A stretch of DNA of 64,000 nt from Orientia tsutsugamushi (GTDB lineage Bacteria > Pseudomonadota > Alphaproteobacteria > Rickettsiales > Rickettsiaceae), in NCBI RefSeq assembly GCF_900327275.1, contig NZ_LS398548.1:1922001-1986000 (forward strand), written 5' to 3'. Each line of letters begins with the position of its first letter. Position 1 is the first letter of the stretch. Both the position numbers and the translations under genes were made by a program. Shown one piece after another: positions 16,659 to 27,085 of the stretch. A model generated the notes under the pieces. The model did no database searches. It had not been told where the DNA came from and worked only from the letters and a program-made list of their open reading frames with translations.

Positions 16659-17552
16659 ATGAATCCTTTTTCAATAGCAGCAGCTAAAGCACTATCATTT
16701 GCCACTGAATCTATGAGCGATGCAGTTGAATGCGTTAACAAAATTATGTTGAATTCTGTGAGTGCTAACTGTAATGTGACTACATTTAGGAAAATACCTC
16801 CAGCTGACGAGTTGTTCGCCAGTACAGACAGTATACTTGCATGTAATAGTAGCAAGATAGATCCATATAGATATCTCGGCAATACTATGGATTCAATTCG
16901 TATGTTTGGAATAACATATAATCCTGACCTTCTTCATGAGTGTACAGGTCAGGAAGTATTAACATCGAGTAATGCTATATCGTGTGAAAAAAATGAGTTA
17001 CTATATGAACATAATGTTCCAAATTATGATGATAGTATCCAGAACACTGTAGTTAGATACTGTATTAGCTCTTGCAAAATAATCAACTGCAACTTGATCA
17101 AGCTGAAAGAATTTTGCTCTGGCATGGGGTGTGATAATTATGATAATACTACCTATAGCAGTGTAAATTTTGTTAATGTTACAACTAGTCCTGAAGAGGA
17201 AAATTTTTTCACTTCTGCTACAGCAACAGTAGCAGGTGTAATAGTTCCATGGATAGTGCCAACAGTACTAGCAGTTTCTGGAGGTATAGCATTATATGGA
17301 ATATATCATTTGCGCTCCTCAAAAAATAAAACCAGTTCTTTGCCTGTAAACAGTGTAGACGTAGGTACAAATGCTAATACTAGTGTTAAAAATTTAAATG
17401 CAGAAAAAATTTCAACAGATTTCCTAGATAATGATGCACAAGCACATCTTTATGAAGATCTAAAGACATATAAATGTGAAGAAGCAGCATATGATGACAC
17501 TGCACTGCCAATATCAGGTGGTCAAGATGCAATAAGGGCTGAGGCTGTATAA
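16659..17552 (+). CDS. Cysteine-rich single-pass membrane protein, unknown family
   Basis: I do not recognise this protein. ATG 16659 is chosen because AAGCAAGG sits 8-15 bases upstream; an in-frame ATG at 16614 lacks a site. The 297 residues have about a dozen cysteines in the first 160, including V-R-Y-C-I-S-S-C-K-I-I-N-C-N and E-F-C-S-G-M-G-C-D. One membrane segment lies near 190-215 (A-G-V-I-V-P-W-I-V-P-T-V-L-A-V), followed by a polar tail. There is no amino-terminal signal peptide. The gene lies exactly between two copies of the traD 3' end, so it came with or was captured by that duplication. A host-interaction role is possible but nothing proves it. Confidence 0.6.
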   Translation: MNPFSIAAAKALSFATESMSDAVECVNKIMLNSVSANCNVTTFRKIPPADELFASTDSILACNSSKIDPYRYLGNTMDSIRMFGITYNPDLLHECTGQEVLTSSNAISCEKNELLYEHNVPNYDDSIQNTVVRYCISSCKIINCNLIKLKEFCSGMGCDNYDNTTYSSVNFVNVTTSPEEENFFTSATATVAGVIVPWIVPTVLAVSGGIALYGIYHLRSSKNKTSSLPVNSVDVGTNANTSVKNLNAEKISTDFLDNDAQAHLYEDLKTYKCEEAAYDDTALPISGGQDAIRAEAV

Positions 17553-17609
17553 CAATATTCTCTATACCTCTATCATAATCTTTATTATTAATAGATACTT
17601 TTTTCTTAT

Positions 17610-18066
17610 TTAAGATATAAGTTCTAAATTATATTGAACATTGAGAAGGCCATTCTTTAAGGCCTCAATGTCCTTAACATGGCCGCACCATTCTTGACGA
17701 AAACTGTTCCATTTTAAGCCATGAAGGTGAATGTGGCGCTTAGTGTTTTCGTCTGGTTCAGAGGTGAATTTTAAAATCACAGCAGCTTTATTTTGCTGTT
17801 CTTTATCAAAAATATCTTTACCTATTGTAGTCCAATTGATCCTGAACATTTGGATGTTGTGTTAAAGTTTCTTTTAGTGAAACAATTGCACCAAATAAAG
17901 TATTTGTTGATAAGTGATCAAGCTTAGCTTTAGCAACTAATCCACCCATTTCGATAAGACGTCGAGTACGCATTTTACGTTCTTTAATTTTAAGGTTAAC
18001 CTCATCCATGATTAGCTTAGCCTTTTTTTGCTGAAGAGTAATTTTTTGCTGCATAAGATTTGCCAT
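17610..18066 (-). pseudogene. traD: Ti-type TraD with +1 frameshift
   Basis: The complete Ti-type TraD (relaxosome-associated small protein) spans two frames. From ATG 18066 it reads K-M-R-T-R-R-L-I-E-M-G-G-L-V-A-K-A, the family signature, to H-P-N-V-Q-D-Q. An extra T near 17836 then shifts the frame. The rest, T-T-I-G-K-D-I-F-D-K-E-Q-Q to the stop at 17610, matches the fragment at 16040-16315. Divergent transcription from traA across a short intergenic region is the usual Ti-plasmid arrangement around oriT. Confidence 0.8.
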
Positions 18067-18363
18067 GTTAGTAATTCAGAAAGATAAAAAAATCAGGCAA
18101 GAATATATCAAAATAAAATCCCAGTAAAGAAAAAAAACCGCGCCTACCAAACCAACATCAAATAATTATAGTCAAAAAAACGTGAATTCAAGGTTAGAAG
18201 CTTCATTGAAAAATAAGCTTACTACGCAATATGCAATCTATAAAGATTGCTGCTAAAAAATGAGTACTCATTAACCGATTGAATGTTAAAAAAAAAGAAG
18301 TTTATGCTAGCAAAATCAAAAAAACCATGCTAACTTAAAACTCAGGTGAGAATTGGTATTGAG
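18067..18363. other. Candidate oriT between divergent traD and traA
   Basis: No gene lies here. In Ti-type systems oriT sits between traC/traD and traA, which is this position. Dyads are visible: AATGAGTACTCATT (18259-18272, perfect 14-base palindrome) and GCAATC-TATAAA-GATTGC (18233-18250). A GC-rich island, CCGCGCCTACC, stands out near 18139. CATGCTAACTTAAA at about 18328-18341 recurs as CATGCTAACTTAAA near 45259 ahead of the second traA. No exact Ti nic sequence is present, so the nick site is not assigned. Confidence 0.4.
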
Positions 18364-21185
18364 ATGGCGATACAGTTTGCAAGGATTGAATTTTTACGTA
18401 GAAGTGAAGGAGGTGATAGTTGTCGTAAGGCAGCGTATAATGCAAGAACTATTGTTGAAAACGAGAAGACAGGTATAAAGTATAACTTCTCTCGTAAGAA
18501 AGATAACGTATATCATACAGTGCTGATACCGGATTATGTAAATCAAGACTTCAAGAATATTCAAACATTAATGAATGAGGTAGAACGAACAGAAACAAGA
18601 GAAAATAGTAAGTTGTTGAAGGATATAGTAATAGCATTGCCAGACGAGAAGGAGCTAAATTTAGAGCATAGAATAGAACTAACTCATCAAATAGTTGATG
18701 AAATGGAATGGGTGCAAAAAGGTATTGGAGTACAGATAGACATTCATAAGCCTCAAACAGGAGATAAAAACTGGCATGTACATATATTGCTTACTATGAG
18801 AAGATTTAGAGAAGATGGAACTGGTTTAGGAGATATAGCAGTAGATTTAAACCCAAAAATCATAACAGTTAATGGCAAAAAGGTTGTTATTAAAGATCCC
18901 GAGATGATTCATGAAAGAGTAAAAGAAATAATTAATGCATATTTCGCTAAATTAGGCTTACCATATAGAGTTGACGAGATAAGCGAAGTGCCGGGAAAGC
19001 ATATTGGGAATATTAAATATATTGAAATTAGGAATTTAATTAATGAAGTATTAAATGAAAATGAGTTACGTAAAGAGGCTCATTTGAAGATTATTAATGA
19101 TGCTGACGTAATAACAGATTCTATAACACATTACAAATCTATTTTTACTAAGCAGGATGTTGAAAAAGCAGTAAAAGATATACCAGATCTAACAGCAAGA
19201 GAACAGTTAGTTCAGCAAGTGCTTAGTTCAAATAGAATACTAGAGTTATACCATGATGATGGTGAAAGTAGCAAATATTTTACGACAATTGAGGTTCGAA
19301 ATGAGGAGACGAGAATAATCAGAATAGCTAATAAAATCAATAATCAGGTTTATTACAACGATATTTACAATCTTAAAAGTGATATCGAAGGTCTAGCAAA
19401 TGTTAGTGAAGAACAGAAACAAGCTCTAAGGCATATTTTGCTTAGCACTAGTGGAGTTAGAGTCTTGAGAGGAAGAGCTGGTATAGGAAAATCTTATGTT
19501 TTAGCAAAAACGTATGAGCTTGCAACAAATCGTAGACAAAAAGTTATTGGCCTTGCTCCCACTCATAAGGCAGTATCAGAGCTGAAGAGCAAAGGTTATA
19601 CATAGGTCTATACAGTAAAAGGATTTTTATATAATCGAAAAAAAATTTTTATGAAAGGCAGCTTAATAGTAGTAGATGAAGCTGGAATGGTAGGTACTAA
19701 AGCTTATGCAGAGCTGTTTAGAGTAGTTAGAAACAATTATTGTCAACTGATACTCGCTGGAGATGAAAAACAGCTAGCTTCAATAGAAAGAGGCGGAATG
19801 TTTGAGATGCTGAGTAATAATTTCGGTTCACATGTTTTAATAGATATTCGCAGACAAAGTGAAAACTGGAGCAGAGAAGCAGCAACAAAGTTTGCTGAGA
19901 GTAATATTTTAAGCGGTATAACCTTACTGAGACAAAATAAATGTGTTAAGTTTGATAATACATTACAGGATTCAATTAGTAAGTTGATTTATGATTGGAG
20001 TCTAAGCAAGTTTAAGCTACATGAAAAATTGGTAATTACAGTACGTAATAAAGATGTCGACATTCTTAATTCAAGTATTAGATCTTTGTTAAAAGCAAAT
20101 GGTACGCTACAAGGCACAGAATATGAGCGTTCTATTGATGGAAGGAAAGAGTTCTATATGGCAGGAGATAGAATCGTATTTCAAACAAGCTATAAGGATT
20201 TACAAATACAAAATAGTGAATTTGCAACTTTAACTTCGGTTAGTAAAAATAAATTTATAGCTAAGACAGACACAGGAAAAGAAGTGAGTTTTGATTCGGT
20301 AAAATACAATTTAAACATGGCTATGCAAGTACTGTTTATAAGGTCCAGGGAGCTTCTATAAAAGATATATACGTTTTGCATAATGGAGTAAGTAATATAA
20401 GCAGCTCATACGTAGCTATGACAAGGCATATAGAGAACTTAAAGTTATATTGCAATAAGGAAGCAACTAAAAGCATTAACAGCTTAATAAAACAGCTCAG
20501 CAGACCAAATGAGAAATCAGCTAGCATAACTCTGAAAACTGCTCATGATTTGGAGAAAGAACAGACAAAGACAACTGTTTTTAGTAAAGTTTTTAGTAAA
20601 GTTGAAAACTGCTTTAAGTCTATAATCAATGATATCAATGATAGATCTCATGTGAATGAAGAATATTATTACTTTACCGCTAAACCAGAGGAAGAAGCTA
20701 AAGTAGAAAAAGTCCAGCTCAAAGATATTTCTACTCCATTATTTATGCACATCAAAGAACAAAGACAGTATGATTATGATGTAACCATTTTGTCTGCAGA
20801 AGGAAAATCGATATCAAGTTTTCAGGAAGCTGGCATTGATAGCAGAATGGTATATAGCTCAAATGTAAATAATTTAAAGTATTATCAGCCATTTCAAGGA
20901 GAAAAGATTCTTATAGCTGCAAATAATGATAAACAGAATAAAGAGTATGCAAGTACTATAAACGAGGCTGCAAAAGCATTAAAAAGCAAAGGAGCAATCA
21001 CTAGCATCGTAGTTCCTTCAGAAGGTGAAGATTTTAACGAAATGCTAAAAAATAAAGGAGCAATAGCTGTTAAGGAGCTTATGATACCTGAAATCATGAA
21101 GTTAATTAATACTCAGAACGTAAAAACAGAGTCTGAACAAATTGTAAAAGCTGATATAGCTCCAAAAATTAGAATTAGACGGTAG
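18364..21185 (+). pseudogene. traA: TraA relaxase-helicase (Ti-type), one stop and one frameshift
   Basis: TraA of Ti-type systems nicks oriT and unwinds the transferred strand. Starting at ATG 18364, the MobA/MobL-type relaxase domain shows Q-F-A-R-I-E and the metal-binding H138-V-H140. The RecD-like helicase has Walker A G-R-A-G-I-G-K-S (370-377). An in-frame TAG at 19603-19605 follows S-K-G-Y-T. Reading resumes with V-D-E-A-G-M-V-G (Walker B). Near 20300 a base is lost; the frame then continues through Y-K-V-Q-G-A-S and A-M-T-R-H helicase motifs. The tail has a TOPRIM-like domain with A-A-N-N-D where an active one has A-A-D-N-D. Full-length product is impossible; 18346-19605 could still give a relaxase-only protein. 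Confidence 0.85.
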
Positions 21186-21324
21186 TGCTGAAGATTTGAA
21201 ATTGAATGTAAGCTATTCATTCACAGAGCAAATTACAAAATGAGCTATACATGATAGTTGAGATGGACTTTTGTAATTCGCATTATACCTATTCGCTAAG
21301 AGAATACTGAAAGTTATGTAACTC

Positions 21325-23559
21325 TTGCAGAATTTGGATCCTACACGAAAACTATCTCAACAATCACTTAGCAATAAAATTATAATTCAAACGGTAAAAA
21401 TAGCAAATATTTATACCGCAAAACAATTTAGTGATGCGAAGGTGAGGTTTTATATGACTGACAAAATCAATGATTCAAATAATTTCAATAACATTCATAA
21501 TTCAAAAACAGATATAGAAAATTCTAAGGCTAACAGCTTGAACCACAACGTGGCTGTAAAGTTGATAAATGGTGATATTGCTGATGGCATAGTGCTACTT
21601 AGCGATCATAATAGCTTGAGGGCTGATAATACTCTAAAAGAATCAATAAACCAATTAATCAATGATTGGAAAAATAGTAAATTTGAGCTGCAGGATCGTT
21701 TGATAATTGCTGGCCATAAAGAAGCTGAAAATATTAATCAAAACATCAGAAACTACATGAAGGAAAATGGTGATCTAAAAGGTCCAGAATACAGCATTTT
21801 AATTTCAGGAGCCGAATCAAAAAAATATGCTAACTACATGGCTGGAGACCGAATTATCTTTCAAACAAACGATAAGGATTTACAAATACAAAACAGTGAA
21901 TTTGCAACTCTAGTATCAATTGATGAAAATAAGTTTGTAGCTAAGACAGATACAGGAAACGAGGTAAGCTTTGATTTGAATAAAATAAGCTTTAAACATG
22001 GATATGCTACAACAGTTTGTAACCCACAAACAGCTGTCAAAAAAGATGTATATGTTCTTCATAATAATGGTGTAGGAATAGAAAGTTCTAACATAAGCAT
22101 GATAGGGAATGCAGAGCAAGTACGGCTGTACTACAATGTGCAAGCTACAAAAAATGTTGCTAACCTAATAGAGCAGCTTAGCACAGCTAAGACAGACTCT
22201 ATCAATTCAAAAGAGGAGAATAATGATGTTCAAGCAAATGAAGTAAGGCAATATCAATCTGCTCAAAACTATAGAAAAAACGATTATTATTCAAATAGCG
22301 AGGAAGACCTACAAAAATTGAAGGATGCAATAGCTTATAGAGCTGACACTATAGCTCGTGATATTCTTGGAGATCCAAATAAGCGCCTATCTACATACGG
22401 AAAATTACGTTGGGGAGACACTGGCAAAATACAAGTAACCACCGAGGGCAAGTACGCTGGAAAATGGTATGACTTTAGTACAGGACAAAAGGGTGATTTA
22501 TTATCCCTGGCTCAAAGAGAAAGAGGATACAGCTTTTTTGAAGCAAAGGAATATTTGAAAAGTATGGTTGGAATGTCTAATATTAGTCAACGGTATCAGA
22601 GACCGCCTAAGACTGACGATTCTCAACAATACACTCAACAATCTGAAAGTGTTAAAATCGCAAAAGTTCAAAACTTGTATGAACGATCAAGCAGAATACA
22701 TGGTTATGAGATAGATACGAGCCCAAGCGCAGAAGTTGAAATAGTAAAAAAGTATCTTGAAAATCGTGGTATTACTTTTGACAAAAGCACCGCAAGTTCA
22801 GACTTAAAAGGAAGTATACTGTTTGATACTCAAACGAGAGAAAATTATCCAGCATTTACAGCATTTGCAAGAAATTCAAAAGGGGAAATTACCGGAGTAC
22901 AGGCCGTATATCTAAATTCGGCAGGAGATAAGGCGAATATTTTAATTAACAGAAGATCTTTCGGCAAAATCAGCGGATCGTTCATAACAATCGCAAAGCG
23001 AAATGCGAATGACCCTAATATAACAATTATAGCAGAAGGCGCTGAAACAGCATTGAGCTTGCAGCAATCAGGCATTAAAGGTAATATCATTGCTAGTGCA
23101 GGAATTTCGAATTTGAGAAATTATTCACCATTTCCTGGTGAAAAAATCATCATTGCAGCAGATAATGATAGCAAAAATCCTATAACTAATAATACTGTAA
23201 TTAAAGCTGCAAAAACGTTAGAAATGAAGGGAGCGATAACTTGTATAGTCAAACCACCAGAAAATGGTGATTTTAATAATCTGTTGCAAAGTTGTGGAGA
23301 CCAGTCAATTAGAGACATTATAGAACCTGAAATTACTAAACTGACTAAGGCAGTTGAAACAACCAAACTTACTCAAACAGAAAATAATAGTATAGCAAAA
23401 CAAAATGATATTACGAATGTTAAAGAATTGTATAATAAATCGTCATCTCTATACTACTTTAAACAAGAAGAGGAAGCTAAGGTGGAAGCAATAGTAGTTA
23501 ATAAATATTCAGAAAACCATACAGAAATTTATAGTTCAAAAATCTTTAATAATTCATAA
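21325..23559 (+). CDS. TraA-like carboxyl half: degenerate helicase plus TOPRIM primase
   Basis: A 744-residue open frame homologous to the second half of TraA, with a TTG start and no relaxase or Walker A. Residues about 75-275 match the helicase C-terminal region, but the usual K-A-H-G-A-S and A-M-T-R-H motifs have become N-P-Q-T-A-V and S-M-I-G-N. Residues about 325-410 resemble the zinc-free primase-like domain of plasmid primases (R-W-G-D-T-G-K-I to K-W-Y-D-F-S-T-G-Q-K-G-D-L-L). Then comes a TOPRIM domain with intact I-I-A-E-G-A-E-T-A (about 571-580) and I-A-A-D-N-D. A primase activity is plausible; a helicase activity is not. Could be the detached end of a third TraA copy. The 139 bases before it carry no gene. 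Confidence 0.65.
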   Translation: MQNLDPTRKLSQQSLSNKIIIQTVKIANIYTAKQFSDAKVRFYMTDKINDSNNFNNIHNSKTDIENSKANSLNHNVAVKLINGDIADGIVLLSDHNSLRADNTLKESINQLINDWKNSKFELQDRLIIAGHKEAENINQNIRNYMKENGDLKGPEYSILISGAESKKYANYMAGDRIIFQTNDKDLQIQNSEFATLVSIDENKFVAKTDTGNEVSFDLNKISFKHGYATTVCNPQTAVKKDVYVLHNNGVGIESSNISMIGNAEQVRLYYNVQATKNVANLIEQLSTAKTDSINSKEENNDVQANEVRQYQSAQNYRKNDYYSNSEEDLQKLKDAIAYRADTIARDILGDPNKRLSTYGKLRWGDTGKIQVTTEGKYAGKWYDFSTGQKGDLLSLAQRERGYSFFEAKEYLKSMVGMSNISQRYQRPPKTDDSQQYTQQSESVKIAKVQNLYERSSRIHGYEIDTSPSAEVEIVKKYLENRGITFDKSTASSDLKGSILFDTQTRENYPAFTAFARNSKGEITGVQAVYLNSAGDKANILINRRSFGKISGSFITIAKRNANDPNITIIAEGAETALSLQQSGIKGNIIASAGISNLRNYSPFPGEKIIIAADNDSKNPITNNTVIKAAKTLEMKGAITCIVKPPENGDFNNLLQSCGDQSIRDIIEPEITKLTKAVETTKLTQTENNSIAKQNDITNVKELYNKSSSLYYFKQEEEAKVEAIVVNKYSENHTEIYSSKIFNNS

Positions 23560-23572
23560 TTTAAGGGCAAAT

Positions 23573-24123
23573 ATGGTTTTTGATGAAGAGACTCAAAAAT
23601 CCTGGCCTGCACTCACTATTTTGTTAAAAATGAAGCAGGTGAAATTACTGGAGCTAAGATATTAGCTCTGAATTCAAAAACATGTAATAAAGCTGATGTA
23701 GCTGAAAAATCTGTTGGTACAATTAGTGGGTCATTTGCTGAAATTGCTCAACAAAATTCAAAATATTTACCTGTAACAATTATTACAAAAGATATTGAAA
23801 CAGCGTTAACCATTAGGCAAGCTGGAGTCGAAGGAAAAATCTTATGTGCAATTGAAGCCGAAAATTTGCAAAACTATAATCCTGGCCCAAAAGAAAAGAT
23901 CATTCTAGCAGTTAAAAATGACGTAAATACTGAAAAAGCTGAAAAAGTTCTAGAGGATAAGGGAGCAGTAGTCTGCACAGTCAAAAATGACTTCAATAAT
24001 GTATTAAAAACTCAAGGATTATATGCTGTTAGAAATATTATCAGCCCTGAAATAAGAAAACTTAATGAAAAAATTGAATCAATACAAACTAATATACAAC
24101 CAGGATTATGTCTGAAACACTAG
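23573..24123 (+). pseudogene. TOPRIM-domain remnant
   Basis: A further, more eroded copy of the primase/TOPRIM tail. F-D-E-E-T-Q-K-S-W-P-A, then in a shifted frame E-A-G-E-I-T-G-A-K, G-T-I-S-G-S-F, and finally I-I-L-A-V-K-N-D (23866-24123) in place of A-A-D-N-D. One frameshift occurs near 23620, and both TOPRIM acidic motifs are altered. Tandem placement after 21325-23559 suggests an internal duplication of the domain. Confidence 0.65.
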
Positions 24124-24174
24124 GCAGAGTATGACACAGCATTTTTTATTTAAAAAACTATAGAGTAAAAAAAT

Positions 24175-25194
24175 ATGACAAAAAAATTAAAGCATGATTC
24201 ATTGGCAAAGACAATCATGAGTGATCCAGTGGCTGCACAAGAATTTCTAGAGTATTATTTACCAATGAATTTCAAGAGTTTAATAGATTTATCACAAATA
24301 AAAGTAGAGCAAGAGAGTTATATAGAAGAATCGTTAAAGAAAAAATACAGCGATATCGTCTATAGAGTTGCCACCAAAAAACATGGCAATGCTTTTATTT
24401 ATATATTAATTGAAGCTCAATCAACCGTCGATTATTGGACAGCTCTGCGGTTATGGAGATACACATTGTTATTGTGCGAAAGGCATAAGAAAGAAAAAAC
24501 TAAATTACCATTAGTGTATAATTTAGTGATCTACAACGGCAAAGAGGTCTACAAAGCACCTAGGAATTTGTGGGATTTATTTACCGATTCAATGATAGCT
24601 AAGCAATTAATGACTTCTGACTATCAATTAGTCGATTTGCAAAGTATGTCGAATGATGAAATTGTTAGGAAAAAGCATATCGGAATGCTCGAATATATGC
24701 TAAAGCACATTCATCAACGAGATATGTTAAAGCTTTGGGAAGAGTTTCTAATAAAGTTCAAACATGTTTTAATACTTGACAAAGAAAAAGGCTATATTTA
24801 CCTACGATCATTTTTATGGTATACTGATACTAAATTACTAGAGAGTCAGCAACCAGAATTAGAGCAGGTTCTGGCTAAGTATTTATCTGAAGAAGAAAAA
24901 AGTAATATTATGAGAACTATTGCTGCAAAATATATTGATGAAGGTATAGAGATTGGTGAGATTAAAGGCATAGCTAAAGGCATAGCTAAAGGCAGAGCTG
25001 AAGGCATAGCTGAAGGCAGAGCTGAAGGCATAGCTGAAGGCAGAGCTGAAGGCATAGAGATTGGTGAAGTAAAGGCTAAACAAGAGCTTGCAAGGAACTT
25101 ATTAAAAGCTGGCTTTTCAGTTGAATTTATTTCTGAAAATACCGGATTGTCAAAAGAAGAAGTGATTAATTTAAAAAATAACATAGAGTATTAA
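24175..25194 (+). CDS. Rpn/YhgA-type PD-(D/E)XK nuclease
   Basis: A 339-residue Rpn protein of the YhgA/'transposase_31' branch. The start K-L-K-H-D-S-L-A-K-T-I-M-S-D-P and E-F-L-E-Y-Y-L-P match the family. The nuclease core has Y-S-D-I-V-Y-R-V and Y-I-L-I-E-A-Q-S (about 58-84), giving the D, E and Q residues. A glycine-rich repeat region (G-I-A-K/G-I-A-E/G-R-A-E, about 263-293) and a short C-terminal helical domain follow. It differs from the Rpn at 15046 in branch but shares the tail plan. An internal ATG near 24910 (M-R-T-I-A-A-K-Y) could start a short C-terminal product. It lies tail-to-tail with traD of the F-type operon. Confidence 0.82.
   Translation: MTKKLKHDSLAKTIMSDPVAAQEFLEYYLPMNFKSLIDLSQIKVEQESYIEESLKKKYSDIVYRVATKKHGNAFIYILIEAQSTVDYWTALRLWRYTLLLCERHKKEKTKLPLVYNLVIYNGKEVYKAPRNLWDLFTDSMIAKQLMTSDYQLVDLQSMSNDEIVRKKHIGMLEYMLKHIHQRDMLKLWEEFLIKFKHVLILDKEKGYIYLRSFLWYTDTKLLESQQPELEQVLAKYLSEEEKSNIMRTIAAKYIDEGIEIGEIKGIAKGIAKGRAEGIAEGRAEGIAEGRAEGIEIGEVKAKQELARNLLKAGFSVEFISENTGLSKEEVINLKNNIEY
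24961..25056 (+). repeat. 12-bp tandem repeats inside the YhgA-type gene
   Basis: Repeating units of the GCATAGCTAAAG / GCAGAGCTGAAG type encode alternating G-I-A-K, G-R-A-E and G-I-A-E. There are about seven units, all multiples of three, so copy-number change alters linker length without breaking the frame. Confidence 0.85.
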
Positions 25195-25203
25195 TTTTTC
25201 GAA

Positions 25204-26959
25204 TTAATACTCTACTAACTTAAGTTTTTTGAGCAATTTATATTCACAAACAAAAGCTGTATTTAAGTTTTGTAGCTGCATAGTTAGTTTTGTGATAGGA
25301 AAGTTACCGGCAAGCTTTACATAACATGTAAGGTCTGGTAGGTTCATAATTTCAGATGGCATAACTAAAATCTTTTTACGCTCAACATTATTCATATTTA
25401 CCCCATCTCGCATAGTATTTGATCCATATGACAAGTTCTCTTGAGTTTCAATTATCTCTTGCTCACCTAGTGTTAATGCTGATTTATAGGCTGTAACCTG
25501 ATCGCTAACTCGAAAAATAAATTTACTATTAAACAAATCCAGCATAGAATCACATTCAGCAGCCCCATATATTGCTTCTAATTGATGAATGTTCTGCAAT
25601 CCAGCAACAAAGCAGCCTCCATACTTTCTACTTTCAGCTAAAGCAACTGGTAAAGACGAAACTTTTTGTAGAGCTGGAAGTTCATCAAGTATAAACCACA
25701 TGTTTTTGTTATCATGATTAGGATTTCTACACATCAAAGCCTTGATAGCTATGCTTATCCAGGCTGAAATAAGTGGGCATAAAGTAGCTCTTTGATTTGG
25801 GTTAGCTGTGATAAATAGCCAGCTAGTTTCATTTGAATTACTAAACCATTCTTTTATGCTAAAACTACCTCCAGGCTTTAAATATTGTAGCGAAGTAATA
25901 TTCTTTCCAAGCGTAGACTGAATTCCTGCAGAAGTTTCGAGCGCGCTTTCACTTATAATACCTGATACAGCAGTGTTTCTAAAAGCTTTTGCAAATTGTC
26001 TATTATCAGAGTAAATGATTGTATGAATTAGTTTTATGATATCTTTATCATCCTTATATAGCTTCAACGCTTCAGACAAGACTAATTCAGCATTTTTAGC
26101 AAAAAAGTCATCAAGTTTAGGAGTATAATTACTAAAACTACTAGCTATATCATGAAAATCAGCTGCTTCAAAACAATCATTCCAAGGCAACCATTGTTCA
26201 CTATTTTTTTCTAAAGGATTAAGCAGTTTATCACATTTAGGATCAAAAAATCTATCAGTAAAAGCTCCAGTTGTGTCTACAATGATTGCTCGATCTTTGT
26301 GTAATCGAATTTGTGGCAGCAGTTCATTAAGCATATTAGTTTTACCAGTACCTGTTGTTCCAGTAATAAGAATATGTAGTCTTTCACTATTCTTTACTAA
26401 TGGCAAGCCTCCAAAACGGATTTTCGAGGCCTTTTTAGCGCTTTTTAGCATTTTAGATAGGGCATTTGCACTCTACAAAATCAGCACCTCTAATTTTGGC
26501 CTTAATAATCGTGTTTTTGCCTTGAGCAGTAAAGAAAACAATTGAGATTATCACACCAATAGTAAAAACAATTAATCCTTCTAACAATGCTGAATTGATT
26601 AAGAATTCCCATAATTGCTGTATTTTAAATCCATGTTTGCCTGTATAAAACTCATGCAAAAAGTCTTGAGCATTGAGGTGCATCCATTTTTTAAACCTTA
26701 AACTATAAAACTTAATGCCTATTTGATCGATATCATAAAAATGCTCACCAATTGCTAGCTTAAGCTGCACATATCTTTCAATTGCAAAATAATACAAGCT
26801 GCTCAGAAAAACTTTTTGATATAATCGACATATAATCCAGAATATCGATAATCCTAATCCAATTATAAAAACGTTGGTACTACCTTGCCCAAACATTCTT
26901 AACTTATGGGCAAATAACTGCGAGCCCCTGGTGAAATTTCCTTGATTCTGAAAATTCAT
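25204..26959 (-). pseudogene. traD: F-type TraD coupling ATPase, frameshifted
   Basis: Type IV coupling protein that links the relaxosome to the secretion channel. The amino part (from ATG 26959) has two membrane segments (about 30-55 and 130-155) and reads K-I-R-G-A-D-F-V-E before stopping at 26453. The motor part (26451-25204) has Walker A G-T-T-G-T-G-K-T, Walker B W-F-I-L-D-E-L-P-A-L, and the E-S-R-K-Y-G-G-C coupling-protein motif. The two frames meet around 26451-26480; a two-base loss would explain it. The motor half has its own ATG but would lack membrane anchorage. Last gene of the tra operon, 6 bases after the traG tail. Confidence 0.82.
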
Positions 26960-27085
26960 CTATCTCAAGAGTATTTTTTCAATATCTGTAGTTTTTGCTC
27001 ATACTCTTTTACTCCAGTAAAATTCTTCAATTCTGTTAACCTTTTTAACATTGTTTCATGTTCTGCAATGATATTTAGTATTAAA

